Assembly: GCF_940670765.1 (NCBI RefSeq)
Contig: NZ_CALNVW010000058.1
Coordinates: 1 to 47,458 of the forward strand
Length of the DNA: 47,458 nt
From: Streptomyces sp. A 4/2
GTDB lineage: Bacteria; Actinomycetota; Actinomycetes; Streptomycetales; Streptomycetaceae
Reading direction: 5' to 3'
The notes beneath the pieces were generated by a model. The model was not told the origin of the DNA and did not search any database. It saw only the letters and a program-made list of their open reading frames with translations. Shown one piece after another: positions 25,662 to 34,613 of the stretch (the stretch's first letter is position 1; each line of letters starts with the position of its first letter). Both the position numbers and the translations under genes were made by a program.

Positions 25662-25752
25662 GGGAGCGCCGGATCCTGCCACCCGTGCTGCCCGAGAGGG
25701 CTTGTTCCTCCGTACGCGAAGAGATTCAGCACACGAAGAAACTGGAGACACC

Positions 25753-26304
25753 ATGATCCACGCGATTTCGCGTCTGGTCGCGGGTTGCCGTCCCGACGGC
25801 ACCTCGGTGGTCGAGGCGAACGGGCCGGTCGCCCCCGTGACCGTGGGTGCGCTGCCTGGCGTCGAGTTCTACCAGGTCTGGGGGCGCAACGATGCCCCCG
25901 CGAGAGGCGACGGCGGCACTGAAGCAGCCTTCGTGCCCTACTTCCCCGGGGACACCGGGACCCGCTTCGTGATACTGCGCTGGCCCCCGGAGACCGGACG
26001 CGGCCCGGAGGGCGATCCCGACTTGCTCTCCGCCGAGGTGGAAGAGGTCTTCCCCGGGCTGCTCAAGGCTCTGGCCCCGGACGACAAGGGGCACCATGCG
26101 ACGGACACCGTGGACATGTCGATCATCCTGGAGGGGGAGCTCTGGCTCCAGCTGGAAGACGGCTCCGAGACCCGTCTGACGCCCGGCAGTTGCGTCGTCC
26201 TGCGCGGCAACCGGCATGCCTGGTTCAACCGCAGCACCGAACCGGCCGTCATGGCCAGCGTCTTCATCGGTGCCCAGGACACTCTCAGCGAGCAGCTTCG
26301 CTGA
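25753..26304 (+). CDS. Cupin-domain protein
   Basis: 183 residues from ATG 25753 behind TGGAGA. The C-terminal half is a single cupin barrel: HATDTVDMSIILEGELWLQL, then LTPGSCVVLRGNRHAWFN. His in both motifs suggests a metal site, although the first motif is shortened. The N-terminal half has WGRNDAPARGDG. Homologues are usually annotated as cupins in secondary-metabolite or degradation clusters, with no proven reaction. The gene ends 20 bp inside the convergent regulator gene. Confidence 0.78.
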   Translation: MIHAISRLVAGCRPDGTSVVEANGPVAPVTVGALPGVEFYQVWGRNDAPARGDGGTEAAFVPYFPGDTGTRFVILRWPPETGRGPEGDPDLLSAEVEEVFPGLLKALAPDDKGHHATDTVDMSIILEGELWLQLEDGSETRLTPGSCVVLRGNRHAWFNRSTEPAVMASVFIGAQDTLSEQLR

Positions 26305-27634
26305 CCCGGTCGGCGGAGGCGGGGAGGCCGGGGAGCCCCGCATCGTTCAGCGCCTGCCGGTAGGCGGCGATGGACTCGGCGGTGTACCCGTACTGCTGCC
26401 AGATGTCCGCGATCCGGCGCCACACGGCAGCCGACGGACGGGCCGGGGGCAGTTGGCGAAGCTGCGCCGCCGCAGCGCGGAGCGTCTCCTGTGCTTGCCG
26501 GCTCTCGCCCATGCCGAACTGGGCGTGAGCCAGTACGGCACGCGCCTCGACCGACTCCCGGCGCGGCTCGTCGCGCAACAGCTCCAGCGCCCTGGACGCA
26601 TGTTCCTGAGCTTCGGCCGCCTGGTTCAGCCGCAGGTGTGCCTCCGCGAGATTGCTCTGGGCCGACGCCTGTTCGGCTGCCGTGCCGACCTCCACCAGCT
26701 GAGCCTGCGACTGTTCGAGCAGCTGACGGGCTTGTTCAGGGTCACCGGGGTCGGAGCAGAGCAGCAGCATCCCGTAGACACCGCAGAGCAGTGCGTGGTG
26801 GCGCACGTGATCGCTCTCGGCCAACAACGCGCGTGCGCGTTCTGCCAGAGCCAGGGCCTCGTCGATCTGGCCCTGGGACTTTGCCACGAGGGCGGCGTTC
26901 CAGAAGGTCTCCCGCTGTGCGGTCCGGCCTCCGTGACCGTCGGCGATCCTGATCAGGCGTTCGGCCACGAGGCGGGCCTTGGCCAGGTCGCTGCGGGCCC
27001 GGTAGCAGCTGACCAGCACTGCTCCGAGCTGAATGTGGTCGTCCGTGGCCTCGAGGCCGAACTGGTCGAGGCGGCGCAGCGCCCGCTCTCCGATCTCGAC
27101 GCTGAGGACCTGGTCGCCGAGGGCCTGGTGGCAGCGGCAGAGCGCCGTGGCCAGCTGGGTCCATTCCGCTGAGCCGGCGACGCACCGGGGATCCTCGTAC
27201 AGCATGGTGAGGGCTTGGGCCGCGGCCTCCAGCCTGCCGAGCTGCTCCAGGGCGAGCGCTTGGCCGAGGCGGGCTCGGCGCACGGTGGCCTCGGGCAGGA
27301 CGGGACCGGAGGCGAGGATCTCGCTGAAGGCCTGCAGCGCCTCCCTGTTCTCACCGTTGTGCAGGGCGAGGTCGGCGAACGCGGCCTTGAGCTCCAACTC
27401 GCGTGTCCGTGTGCCGTCCTGACCCGTGAGCAGATAGCTGGGGGTGCATCCGAGGCGCTCGGCCAGGAGCGTCACGACAGCCGCCGAAGGAGTTCGCTTG
27501 CCCGACTCGATCAGCGAGATGTAGCTCACCGAGACGTCGTCGCTGGCGAGGTCCTGTTGTTTGAGACCACGAGCACGACGGAGCTCCCTCAGCCGCCGTC
27601 CGGTGCCTTCACCGTCTTCGGCAGTGCTGTCCAC
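26285..27634 (-). CDS. XRE-family regulator with C-terminal TPR repeats
   Basis: 449 residues from GTG 27634 with GAGGAGA 5 nt upstream. HTH: LRELRRARGLKQQDLASDDV and VSYISLIESGKRTPS (about residues 15-50), followed by a mostly helical domain made of TPR-type hairpins (for example AALVAKSQGQIDEALALAER and AEAHLRLNQAAEAQEHASRA). The architecture is like Streptomyces regulators that sense a small ligand or peptide with the TPR part. It is convergent with the cupin operon, with overlapping 3' ends, and divergent from the HAD-like gene. It may control either neighbour. Confidence 0.85.
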   Translation of the reverse strand: MDSTAEDGEGTGRRLRELRRARGLKQQDLASDDVSVSYISLIESGKRTPSAAVVTLLAERLGCTPSYLLTGQDGTRTRELELKAAFADLALHNGENREALQAFSEILASGPVLPEATVRRARLGQALALEQLGRLEAAAQALTMLYEDPRCVAGSAEWTQLATALCRCHQALGDQVLSVEIGERALRRLDQFGLEATDDHIQLGAVLVSCYRARSDLAKARLVAERLIRIADGHGGRTAQRETFWNAALVAKSQGQIDEALALAERARALLAESDHVRHHALLCGVYGMLLLCSDPGDPEQARQLLEQSQAQLVEVGTAAEQASAQSNLAEAHLRLNQAAEAQEHASRALELLRDEPRRESVEARAVLAHAQFGMGESRQAQETLRAAAAQLRQLPPARPSAAVWRRIADIWQQYGYTAESIAAYRQALNDAGLPGLPASADRVSEAAR

Positions 27635-27879
27635 AGTGTCTCCTCGGTCCTGCTGATGTGCTCTCGGCGGGGTGATGGAAAATTTACAGGATATTTGACA
27701 ACTGCGGCCATCTCCGGTGAAAGAAGTCACAGCTTCTGCTCTGCACCAGCCGGGACGACAGCGGAGGCGCAGCGACTTCAGAATGTACGAAGTCCTGTCT
27801 CACGGTCTTCCCTCCGCCTTGGCTATGGTCACAGCGAGTGACAGCGACGGCATGCGGGTTCGAGGCAGGGGAGTGAGGC

Positions 27880-28293
27880 ATGTTCCGACCGGTGCGGCGT
27901 GCGGCCTTCTTCGACCTCGCCCATCCAGAACGCCCTCCGCACGAGGACGTGGCCCTGCAAGCCGCGCTCGAAGGCCACCGGGCCAAGGGGGACCTTGTCG
28001 TCATGGTCGTGGACTCTCTGCGGCCGTTCCCTCGGACGCTGCCCGCCGAGGGAATTCTTCTGCGGCTTTCGCCGTCGGCTACCCGCGACATGGACAAGTG
28101 CACGACGGTCGTCGAAGCCATGGCCCGCCTGTGCATCGATCCGGTCAGTTGCTTCGGCTACGGAGACCTGTGCACCGGGACAGGGTTGCTCGGCGTCGTC
28201 GGAAATCCGCGCGTCATCGCCTGTAGCGCGGACAGCCGACGGCTTGCTCAGGAGTTGAGCTGGCCCGTGATCATGACGCCTTCCACCGTCTGA
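27880..28293 (+). CDS. Short HAD-like protein, probably without activity
   Basis: 137 residues from ATG 27880. The start AAFFDLAHPERPP looks like HAD motif I with only its first Asp (FFD), lacking the second Asp and the GT. VVMVVDSLRPF resembles motif II, and FGYGDLCTGTGLLGVVGNPRV followed by LAQELSWPV resembles motif IV and the tail of HAD-IB (SerB-like) phosphatases. The cap is nearly absent: full members have over 200 residues. I read it as a minimal or decaying HAD-IB protein with a binding or regulatory role. The glycogen synthase gene follows after 114 bp in the same direction. Confidence 0.6.
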   Translation: MFRPVRRAAFFDLAHPERPPHEDVALQAALEGHRAKGDLVVMVVDSLRPFPRTLPAEGILLRLSPSATRDMDKCTTVVEAMARLCIDPVSCFGYGDLCTGTGLLGVVGNPRVIACSADSRRLAQELSWPVIMTPSTV

Positions 28294-28407
28294 GGGGACG
28301 GCCCGGCGCGGATGCCGCTCCGCCCGACCGGCCGTGTTTCCCGGGTGTTCGGGCGGAGCGGCCGGTGCAGGAGTCCTGTCAATGTCCACGGACCTCAGGA
28401 AGTCGCC

Positions 28408-29628
28408 ATGCATGTGCAGCAACCCGCTCGGTCGTCCCGAACACGCGTCGATCTGCTCACCAAGGAATTCCCTCCGGAGGTATACGGAGGGGCCGGTGTC
28501 CATGCCGCAGAACTCGCGGCAGAACTCCGCAGTCTTGTCGACCTGCACGTGCGCTGCTTCGGTGCGCCGCGCGACGCGCAGAACGTGACCGCCTACCCGG
28601 ACCCCGTGCTGCCGGGAGAGCAGAACCCCGCCCTGCGCGCGCTCGGGGTGAATGTCGAGATGGCCGCGGGGTGCGCGGGAGCAGACCTTGTCCACAGCCA
28701 CACCTGGTACGCCAACGGGGCGGGCCGGCTCGCGCAGGTGCTGTACGGCATCCCCCATGTCGCCACCACCCACAGCCTCGAACCGCTGCGCCCCTGGAAG
28801 GCCGAACAGCTGGGCGGCGGCTACGCGTTGTCGTCCCTGGTGGAGCGTTCGGCACTGGAGAGCGCCGATGCGCTGATCGCCGTGTCGCACGGCATGCGTC
28901 GGGACATCCTTCGCGTATATCCCGATGTGGATCCCGAGCGGGTCCACGTGGTCCACAACGGCATCGACACCCGGGCCTACCACCCCGACCACGGCACGGC
29001 CGCGCTGGTGCGGCACGGGGTGGACCCCGATCGGCCCATCGTCCTCTTCGTCGGCCGCGTCACCCGTCAGAAGGGTCTGCCGCAGCTGCTGCGTGCGGCC
29101 TTCGAGTTGGATCCCCGTGCCCAGCTCGTGCTGTGCTGCGGGCAACCCGACACGGCCGAGATCGGAGCCGAGACCGAGGCGCTGGTCGACGAACTGCGCC
29201 GGGTGCGGGACGGAGTCGTCCGTATCGACGGGATGCTCGATCGGGCCGTCCTCCTGCAGTTCCTCACCCACGCTTCCGTCTTCGTCTGCCCGTCCCTGTA
29301 CGAACCGATGGGCATCGTGAACCTGGAGGCCATGGCCTGCGGCACAGCGGTCGTGGCCACTGCGACGGGTGGCATCCCGGAGGTCGTGGCGGACGGTGAG
29401 ACGGGCCTTCTGGTGCCCATCGAGCAGGAGCAGGACGGCAGCGGCACGCCCCTGGACCCCCGGCGCTTCGCCTCCGACCTCGCCGCCGCGATGAATCAGC
29501 TCCTCGCCGATCCGGACCATGCCTCCCGGCTCGGCGCGGCCGGCCTCGCGCGGGCGCAGAAGGAATTCGGCTGGGACGTGGCTGCGGAGCGGGCGCATGC
29601 CGTCTACCGCTCGGTGCTGGATCGCTGA
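28408..29628 (+). CDS. glgA: Actinobacterial glycogen synthase / maltose-1-phosphate synthase (GT4, GlgA/GlgM type)
   Basis: 406 residues from ATG 28408 behind CAGGAAG. GT-B fold: the N-domain starts VDLLTKEFPPEVYGGAGVH (acceptor-binding KEFPP and GGAG), and the C-domain has FVGRVTRQKGL and CPSLYEPMGIVNLEAMACG, the ExxxxxxxE pair that binds the nucleotide sugar. In mycobacteria and streptomycetes this group makes maltose-1-phosphate from ADP-glucose and glucose-1-phosphate, feeding GlgE. A GlgE and a GlgB are encoded at 37920-42187, which supports that role. Extension of the frame upstream to 28312 has no ribosome site. Confidence 0.88.
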   Translation: MHVQQPARSSRTRVDLLTKEFPPEVYGGAGVHAAELAAELRSLVDLHVRCFGAPRDAQNVTAYPDPVLPGEQNPALRALGVNVEMAAGCAGADLVHSHTWYANGAGRLAQVLYGIPHVATTHSLEPLRPWKAEQLGGGYALSSLVERSALESADALIAVSHGMRRDILRVYPDVDPERVHVVHNGIDTRAYHPDHGTAALVRHGVDPDRPIVLFVGRVTRQKGLPQLLRAAFELDPRAQLVLCCGQPDTAEIGAETEALVDELRRVRDGVVRIDGMLDRAVLLQFLTHASVFVCPSLYEPMGIVNLEAMACGTAVVATATGGIPEVVADGETGLLVPIEQEQDGSGTPLDPRRFASDLAAAMNQLLADPDHASRLGAAGLARAQKEFGWDVAAERAHAVYRSVLDR

Positions 29629-29712
29629 CCGCACAGGCTTCGCGCCCCGACCTCATGATGTCTATTTGATCTCTTTGACCGGACCACCACTGCTGCCGCT
29701 ACCTTCGCAGAC

Positions 29713-30963
29713 ATGTCTCAAACGACTTCCGCGCAAGATGTAGAAGGCGTCCCGGAGCATTCGAGGTCCACGCACGACAACAGCACGCTGTTCGAGGACG
29801 AGGCAACGGAATCCGCGGGGCCTGCCGCGTTGTCCGTGGATCCCGCTACGAAAAGCGAATCCAGGGTCACGACTCTGGAATTGTTCTTCGATCTCGCGTT
29901 CGTATTCAACTTCACGCAGCTCGCCCGGGTGCTCAGCCGGGACATGACGCTGCACGGAGTTATTCAAGTACTTCTGATTTTCTGGCTCCTGTGGTGGATG
30001 TACGGCGGATACGCGTGGCTCACCAACCACCTTCCGCCCCAACGCAGGCACCACCGGGTCCTGCTGCTGCTCGGCATGGCCTCCTTTCTGGTCATCGGCC
30101 TGGCCACGCCCAACGCGTTCGACGGGGACGGCGTCGCGTTCGGCATCGGCTACCTGCTGATCGTCACCGTGCATGCCGCCCTCTTCGCGTTGGGCGGCAC
30201 CGGAGCGGCCCGCAACATGCTGCGCATCGCCCCGTTCCACACGGTGGGCGCGCTCCTCATCATCGGCGCCGGCTTCCTCGACGGATGGGCCATGTACGCG
30301 CTGTGGACCTCGGCCGTCGCGTTGGAGATCGTCGCGCCGGTGCTGACGGGCGTCTCGGGCTTCGAGCTGAAGCCGGGCCACTTCGTGGAACGGCACGGAC
30401 TGCTCATGATCATCGCGCTCGGCGACTCGTTCCTGGCGCTCGGCATCGGCACCGACGGCGGTCAGGCGGGGCCGTCGGTCGTGACCACGGCGGTCCTCAT
30501 CTTCGTCATCCCGGCCGGTCTGTGGTGGGTGTACTTCGACGAATCCGAGAAGGCCTCGCGGGCCGAACTCGCCCTGGAGCGGCAGGACGCGGTGCAACGT
30601 TCGCGGCTGGCACTCGCCGCGTTCTTCTACGCCCACGTACCGATGCTGCTCGGACTGATCCTGATCGCGGCGGCCGTCAAGAAGACCATCGTGCACCCCT
30701 ACGATCCACTGGCCATGGCCCCGTCCGTCGCGCTGGCCTGTGGTGTGGCGCTGTACCTCGGCGGTATCGCCTGGTTCCACGGAATCCTGAAGATCGGCCC
30801 ACAGCGTTTCCACTTCACCGCCTCACTGTTCGCCGTACTGGCAATTCCGGTGGGGCACTTCGGGACGGCAGTGGCCGAAGTCGTAGTGCTTGGCGCCCTC
30901 ATCGGCGCTGCCCTGCTCAGCGACCATCGCTGGACCTTGAAAATGGCACATCTCTATCACTGA
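29713..30963 (+). CDS. LtrA-family (low temperature requirement A) membrane protein
   Basis: 416 residues. After a polar N-terminal tail of about 50 residues comes VTTLELFFDLAFVFNFTQLA, the LtrA signature, then about a dozen hydrophobic helices with WWMYGGYAWLTNHL and HFVERHGLLMIIALGDSFLA. The family is widespread in actinobacteria; the name comes from a Listeria cold-sensitive mutant, and transport or stress function is unproven. The ribosome site at 29713 is weak. It is followed 14 bp later by a SnoaL-like gene, so it may lead the operon that runs to 35864. Confidence 0.85.
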   Translation: MSQTTSAQDVEGVPEHSRSTHDNSTLFEDEATESAGPAALSVDPATKSESRVTTLELFFDLAFVFNFTQLARVLSRDMTLHGVIQVLLIFWLLWWMYGGYAWLTNHLPPQRRHHRVLLLLGMASFLVIGLATPNAFDGDGVAFGIGYLLIVTVHAALFALGGTGAARNMLRIAPFHTVGALLIIGAGFLDGWAMYALWTSAVALEIVAPVLTGVSGFELKPGHFVERHGLLMIIALGDSFLALGIGTDGGQAGPSVVTTAVLIFVIPAGLWWVYFDESEKASRAELALERQDAVQRSRLALAAFFYAHVPMLLGLILIAAAVKKTIVHPYDPLAMAPSVALACGVALYLGGIAWFHGILKIGPQRFHFTASLFAVLAIPVGHFGTAVAEVVVLGALIGAALLSDHRWTLKMAHLYH

Positions 30964-30977
30964 AAGAAGAAAAATCC

Positions 30978-31448
30978 ATGAGTTCTGTGGCCGACCGCCT
31001 CGACGTCATCGAGACCTGCACCCGCATGGGCTGGTACATCGACCAGCGCGAGTGGGACGCGCTGAACGATGTCTTCAGCGACGAGATCATGCTCGACTAC
31101 ACCAGCCTCAATGGCGGCGAGCCGGGTCCCGTGTCCAAGAAGGACCTGATCGGTGCCTGGTCCGGGCTGCTCGGCCAGTTCGCCGCCACCCAGCACCTGC
31201 TCAGCAACTTCCTGGTCGACGTACAGGGCGACAGCGCCGTCACGACCGCGATGTTCCAGGCGACGCACCGCATGCCCAACGAGCACGGCGGTCCGCTGTG
31301 GACGCTCGCCGGCACCTACCGCATCGACCTGGAGCGGACGTCTGACGGCTGGCGGATCAACGCCATCGTGATGACGGCCACCTGGGCCGACGGAAATCAG
31401 CATCTGTTCGCCCGCGCCGCCGAACAGGCTCAGTCCGCCGATTCCTGA
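30978..31448 (+). CDS. SnoaL_4-type NTF2-fold protein
   Basis: 156 residues from ATG 30978 with GAAAGAAGA upstream. RLDVIETCTRMGWYIDQREW and LNDVFSDEIMLDYTSLNGGE are typical of the SnoaL_4 dehydratase/hydroxylase-like group. A His in TQHLLSNFLVDV marks the usual active-site position. Homologues act as aromatic-ring hydroxylating subunits, dehydratases or isomerases. It is the first of three NTF2-fold proteins in this run. Confidence 0.8.
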   Translation: MSSVADRLDVIETCTRMGWYIDQREWDALNDVFSDEIMLDYTSLNGGEPGPVSKKDLIGAWSGLLGQFAATQHLLSNFLVDVQGDSAVTTAMFQATHRMPNEHGGPLWTLAGTYRIDLERTSDGWRINAIVMTATWADGNQHLFARAAEQAQSADS

Positions 31449-31544
31449 GCGGCGATCTCAGGAAGTCGACCACCTGTTTCTTGCTGGCTCCCGAGTATCT
31501 CGCTCAGGATTCCCATGGGATTCCTTCCATTTCTAGGAGATTTC

Positions 31545-31991
31545 ATGAGCAACGCCACGGAAGAAACCAGGAAAGTCGTACAGCGGTGGTTCGACGCACT
31601 GACATCGGGCGACTTCGAAACCGCCCTCGACACACTCGCCGAGGACGTCGAGTGGATCAACTACACGCCGGTGCCCGGCTACAACGACGACATGAAGTGG
31701 ATCGGCAGTTACCGCGGCCGTGAGGCTGTCCTCGAGACCCTGAAGATCTTCACCGGGGCCGTGGACGTCCGCCTGGAGAAGCTGGTGCGCCTGGTCGTCG
31801 ACGGCGACCAGGCCGCCGGGGTCATCCACGAGATGTCCACCGTGCGGGGCACCGGCGTCGAGTTCGAGATCGAGTTCATCCAGTGGCTGACGGTCCGCGA
31901 CGGCAAGATCACCCGCTGGAAGTCCTACACGGACCCGTCGCAGATCATCCGGGCCCTGCGGGGCGACGCTTCGGGGCAGGAGGCCGCCTGA
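31545..31991 (+). CDS. SnoaL-like NTF2-fold protein (second of the run)
   Basis: 148 residues from ATG 31545 with TAGGAGA 5 nt upstream. VVQRWFDALTSGDFETALDTL, LAEDVEWINYTPVPGYND and later FEIEFIQWLTVRDGKITRWK give the limonene-epoxide-hydrolase/SnoaL-like cone. Its stop overlaps the next start by one base (TGATG), so it is translationally coupled to the ankyrin gene. Confidence 0.82.
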   Translation: MSNATEETRKVVQRWFDALTSGDFETALDTLAEDVEWINYTPVPGYNDDMKWIGSYRGREAVLETLKIFTGAVDVRLEKLVRLVVDGDQAAGVIHEMSTVRGTGVEFEIEFIQWLTVRDGKITRWKSYTDPSQIIRALRGDASGQEAA

Positions 31992-33025
31992 TGAGCTCCG
32001 AGCTGATCACCGCAGTACGCGCCCGGGACGCCGCACGCGTCTCCGAACTGCTGGCAGCCGGCGCCGACGCGCGCCACCGCGAGTCCGCCACCGGGCTGAC
32101 CGCCCTGATGATCGCGGCCGGGCATGCGGACGCTCCCACCGTCCAGGCCCTGATCGACGGCGGTGCCGACGTCCTGACCGCCGACACCCGGGCCGGCGCG
32201 ACCGCGCTGCACAAGGCCTGCCAGGGCGGCAGCCTCGAGGTGGTGAAGGCTCTCGTCGAAGCGGGTGCCTTCGTGGACGGAGTGGCGCCCACCACCGGAC
32301 ACACCGCCCTGATGGACGCGCTCTGGTACAAGTACCCGGACATCGCCGAGTACTTGCTGACGCAGGGCACCGCACTCCAGGTCTACACGCACTACGGCTT
32401 CTCGCTCGAGCAGCACTTCGCGTACGAACTGAACGTCAACACGTTCGGCAAGGACCGGCTGCTCAAGGCCGAGGAGCACCTCAACTCCCGTCGGGCGGGC
32501 GACGAGCGCGCGGTGGCCGGCCAGGAACTGATGGCGGCGACCGCGGAGGGCGACACCGACCGGGTGCGCAAGCTGCTCGCTGCCGGCGCCGAGGTCGACG
32601 AGCGTTCCCCCAACCTGAGCGGCTTCAACGACAGCCACACGCCGCTGCTGGTGGCCTGCCGCGACGGTCACGACGAGATCGTGCGCCTGCTGCTCGCGGC
32701 CGGGGCGGACGTGAACGCCGTCGAGCCCACGTTCGGCGCGGTGCCGCTGCACAAGGCCGTCTACAACGGCCACGCCGGCATCACCGCCGATCTGGTCCGC
32801 CAGGACGGTATCGACCTCGACTTCCAGGGCGCGACCAATGGCTACAGCCCGCTGCACGACGCGCTGTGGCACGGCTACGAGGACTGCGCGCGCACGCTCG
32901 TGGAGGCCGGCGCCCGGCTCGATCTCCTCGGCCACGACGGCAAGACGCCGCTCGACCTCGCCGTCGAGGTCTTCGGGGCCGATCACGCGCTGAGTGAACT
33001 GATCCGCTCCCGCGGCGCCCGCTGA
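31991..33025 (+). CDS. Ankyrin-repeat protein
   Basis: 344 residues made of about eight ankyrin repeats, in two groups. Residues 1-135 include LLAAGADARHRE, GLTALMIAAGHAD, ALHKACQGGSLEVVKALVEAGA and HTALMDALWYKYPDIAEYLL. Residues about 185-340 include LMAATAEGDTDRVRKLLAAG, TPLLVACRDGHDEIVRLLLA, PLHKAVYNGHAG and SPLHDALWHGYEDCARTLVE. The linker between them is not repeat-like. No signal peptide or enzymatic domain is visible. It should be a protein-binding scaffold, perhaps for the adjacent SnoaL and isomerase-like proteins to which it is translationally coupled. Confidence 0.88.
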   Translation: MSSELITAVRARDAARVSELLAAGADARHRESATGLTALMIAAGHADAPTVQALIDGGADVLTADTRAGATALHKACQGGSLEVVKALVEAGAFVDGVAPTTGHTALMDALWYKYPDIAEYLLTQGTALQVYTHYGFSLEQHFAYELNVNTFGKDRLLKAEEHLNSRRAGDERAVAGQELMAATAEGDTDRVRKLLAAGAEVDERSPNLSGFNDSHTPLLVACRDGHDEIVRLLLAAGADVNAVEPTFGAVPLHKAVYNGHAGITADLVRQDGIDLDFQGATNGYSPLHDALWHGYEDCARTLVEAGARLDLLGHDGKTPLDLAVEVFGADHALSELIRSRGAR

Positions 33026-33075
33026 CCGCCCACTCCCCATCTCCCAACAGCCGTCCACGGAAGCGGAGTTGAAGC

Positions 33076-33384
33076 ATGCTTTTCTACGTTCAGATGAAAT
33101 GGAAGCACGAAGGGCGCATCACCCTCGACGAGCTGTGGGAGCTCGAGCAGGACGAAGCGGTCCACGCCCAGGAGACGGTGGACTCCGGCTTCTGCGTGGG
33201 CATCTGGAAGGTCGCCGCGCAGAAGCGCGTCATAGCCATCATCGAATCACCGGATGCCGAGGAGCTCGACCGCACCGCGCTCGGCCGGCTCCCCATGCGG
33301 GAGTACCTGGAGTTCGAGACCGTCTGGCCGCTGCGCGATTACCTCGGCTTCGCCGAGGACGTCAAGCAGCGCTACAAGGTCTGA
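33076..33384 (+). CDS. Muconolactone delta-isomerase-family protein (second)
   Basis: 102 residues from ATG 33076 behind GGAGTTGAAG. It begins MLFYVQMKWKHEGRIT; ELWELEQDEAVHAQETVDSG and GIWKVAAQKRVIAIIE match the isomerase fold, as does LPMREYLEFETVWPL. It is a distant paralogue of the protein at 21341-21637. No other beta-ketoadipate enzyme is nearby, so lactone or polyketide isomerisation of an unknown substrate is the most that can be said. Confidence 0.78.
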   Translation: MLFYVQMKWKHEGRITLDELWELEQDEAVHAQETVDSGFCVGIWKVAAQKRVIAIIESPDAEELDRTALGRLPMREYLEFETVWPLRDYLGFAEDVKQRYKV

Positions 33385-33406
33385 CCGCAGCGAGGAGTCC
33401 GAAGAC

Positions 33407-34102
33407 GTGAACCGGCAACGCAACCGCACCGCCCTCGTCACGGGCGCGAGCCGCGGCATCGGTCTCGAGACCGTCCGGCAGCTCGATCGGGCCGGCCTCG
33501 ACGTCGTGCTGGCCGCGCGCGATCTCACGCGCGGTCGAGCGGCTGCGCGTGGGCTCGACAGCCCGCGCATCCGGGTGGAGGAGCTGGATGTCACCGACGC
33601 CGAGAGCGTCGAGGCATGCGCGCAGCGGCTGGCCGACGACGGGATCGAATGCGACGTCCTGGTCAACAACGCCGGAATCTACCCGACCGTCTCGTACTTC
33701 TCGCTCGACGAGGACACCATGCGCCGAGCCCTGGACACGAACCTCATGGGAGCGTTCCGCACCTGCCAGGCGTTCTGCCCCGGCATGGCGCAGCGCGGCT
33801 ACGGCCGGGTGGTGAACGTCTCCTCCGGGCTCGGCGCCCTCACCGGCAACGTGCCGTCCCCGGCTGCCTACGGCATCTCCAAGGCAGCGCTCAACGCGCT
33901 GACCCTGGTGGTGTCCGCCGCGGTGCCGGCGAGCGTCAAGGTCAACGCGGCCTGTCCGGGCTGGGTCCGTACGGACATGGGGGGCCGCGGGGCGCCGACC
34001 GGTGTCGAGGAGGGCGCCGACACCGTGAGCTGGCTGGCGCGCCTGCCCGACTCCGGGCCCACCGGGGGGTTCTTCCGCAACCGCAGAAGGATCGACTGGT
34101 GA
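33407..34102 (+). CDS. Short-chain dehydrogenase/reductase
   Basis: 231 residues from GTG 33407 with GAGGAG about 11 nt upstream. TALVTGASRGIGLETV (residues 7-22), LVNNAGIYP near 85, VVNVSSGLGAL with the catalytic Ser, and AAYGISKAALN with the Tyr-Lys pair. LDVTDAESV follows the second strand; AARDLTRG suggests NADPH. The stop overlaps the next start (GTGA). It probably reduces a ketone in the pathway encoded by this run. Confidence 0.85.
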   Translation: MNRQRNRTALVTGASRGIGLETVRQLDRAGLDVVLAARDLTRGRAAARGLDSPRIRVEELDVTDAESVEACAQRLADDGIECDVLVNNAGIYPTVSYFSLDEDTMRRALDTNLMGAFRTCQAFCPGMAQRGYGRVVNVSSGLGALTGNVPSPAAYGISKAALNALTLVVSAAVPASVKVNAACPGWVRTDMGGRGAPTGVEEGADTVSWLARLPDSGPTGGFFRNRRRIDW

Positions 34103-34563
34103 GCGCGGCCCGCATCGCGGCCGTTGCCGCCGTCCTGGTGGCCGTCGTCGTGCTCGCCGTGACGGTCGTGACCGGCGACCACGTCCGCGTCGCGGCGAAG
34201 GAAGCCGTCCGCGACACCCCCGACGAGCACGACCCGGCGGCCCTGACCGCGCTGGAACCGGCCGTGCGCGGCTACGTCGACGCCGTCGACTCCCGCGACG
34301 TGAACGCACTGGTGGCCGTCTTCGCGCCGCAGGCCACCGTCAACGACACCGGGCGCAGCTTCCACGGCCGGGCAGCGATCAGGGACTGGGCCCGCGACGA
34401 GGTCATCGGCGGCAGACTCACCGTTCTGAAGAACACCCCGAAGACCAACGGCACGACGCTGCTCGTGCGCTTCGCACCCCAGGGCGTCGGCGGTTTCGAG
34501 GCCGACTACGAGTTCGATCTGCGCGACGGCCGCATTGCCAGGCTCGACCTCCGGTACGCCTGA
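34099..34563 (+). CDS. Membrane-anchored SnoaL-like protein
   Basis: 154 residues from GTG 34099, overlapping the SDR stop by 4 bp. An N-terminal hydrophobic helix (IAAVAAVLVAVVVLAVTVV, residues 6-24) is a signal anchor. Then an NTF2-like domain follows: ALEPAVRGYVDAVDSRDVNAL, VAVFAPQATVNDTGRSFHGR, and ADYEFDLRDGRIARLDLRY. The protein would face the outside of the membrane, unlike the two soluble relatives upstream. Confidence 0.78.
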   Translation: MSAARIAAVAAVLVAVVVLAVTVVTGDHVRVAAKEAVRDTPDEHDPAALTALEPAVRGYVDAVDSRDVNALVAVFAPQATVNDTGRSFHGRAAIRDWARDEVIGGRLTVLKNTPKTNGTTLLVRFAPQGVGGFEADYEFDLRDGRIARLDLRYA

Positions 34564-34613
34564 CCGCGCCTTCGGTTTCTCCTTCCGTCCTCTTCCCAAG
34601 GAGTGGCTCTCCC

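Noticed and set aside
21341..33384. Beta-ketoadipate pathway inferred from the two muconolactone-isomerase-like proteins
   Set aside because: No catechol dioxygenase, cycloisomerase or other pathway enzyme is present; the fold is used for many reactions.
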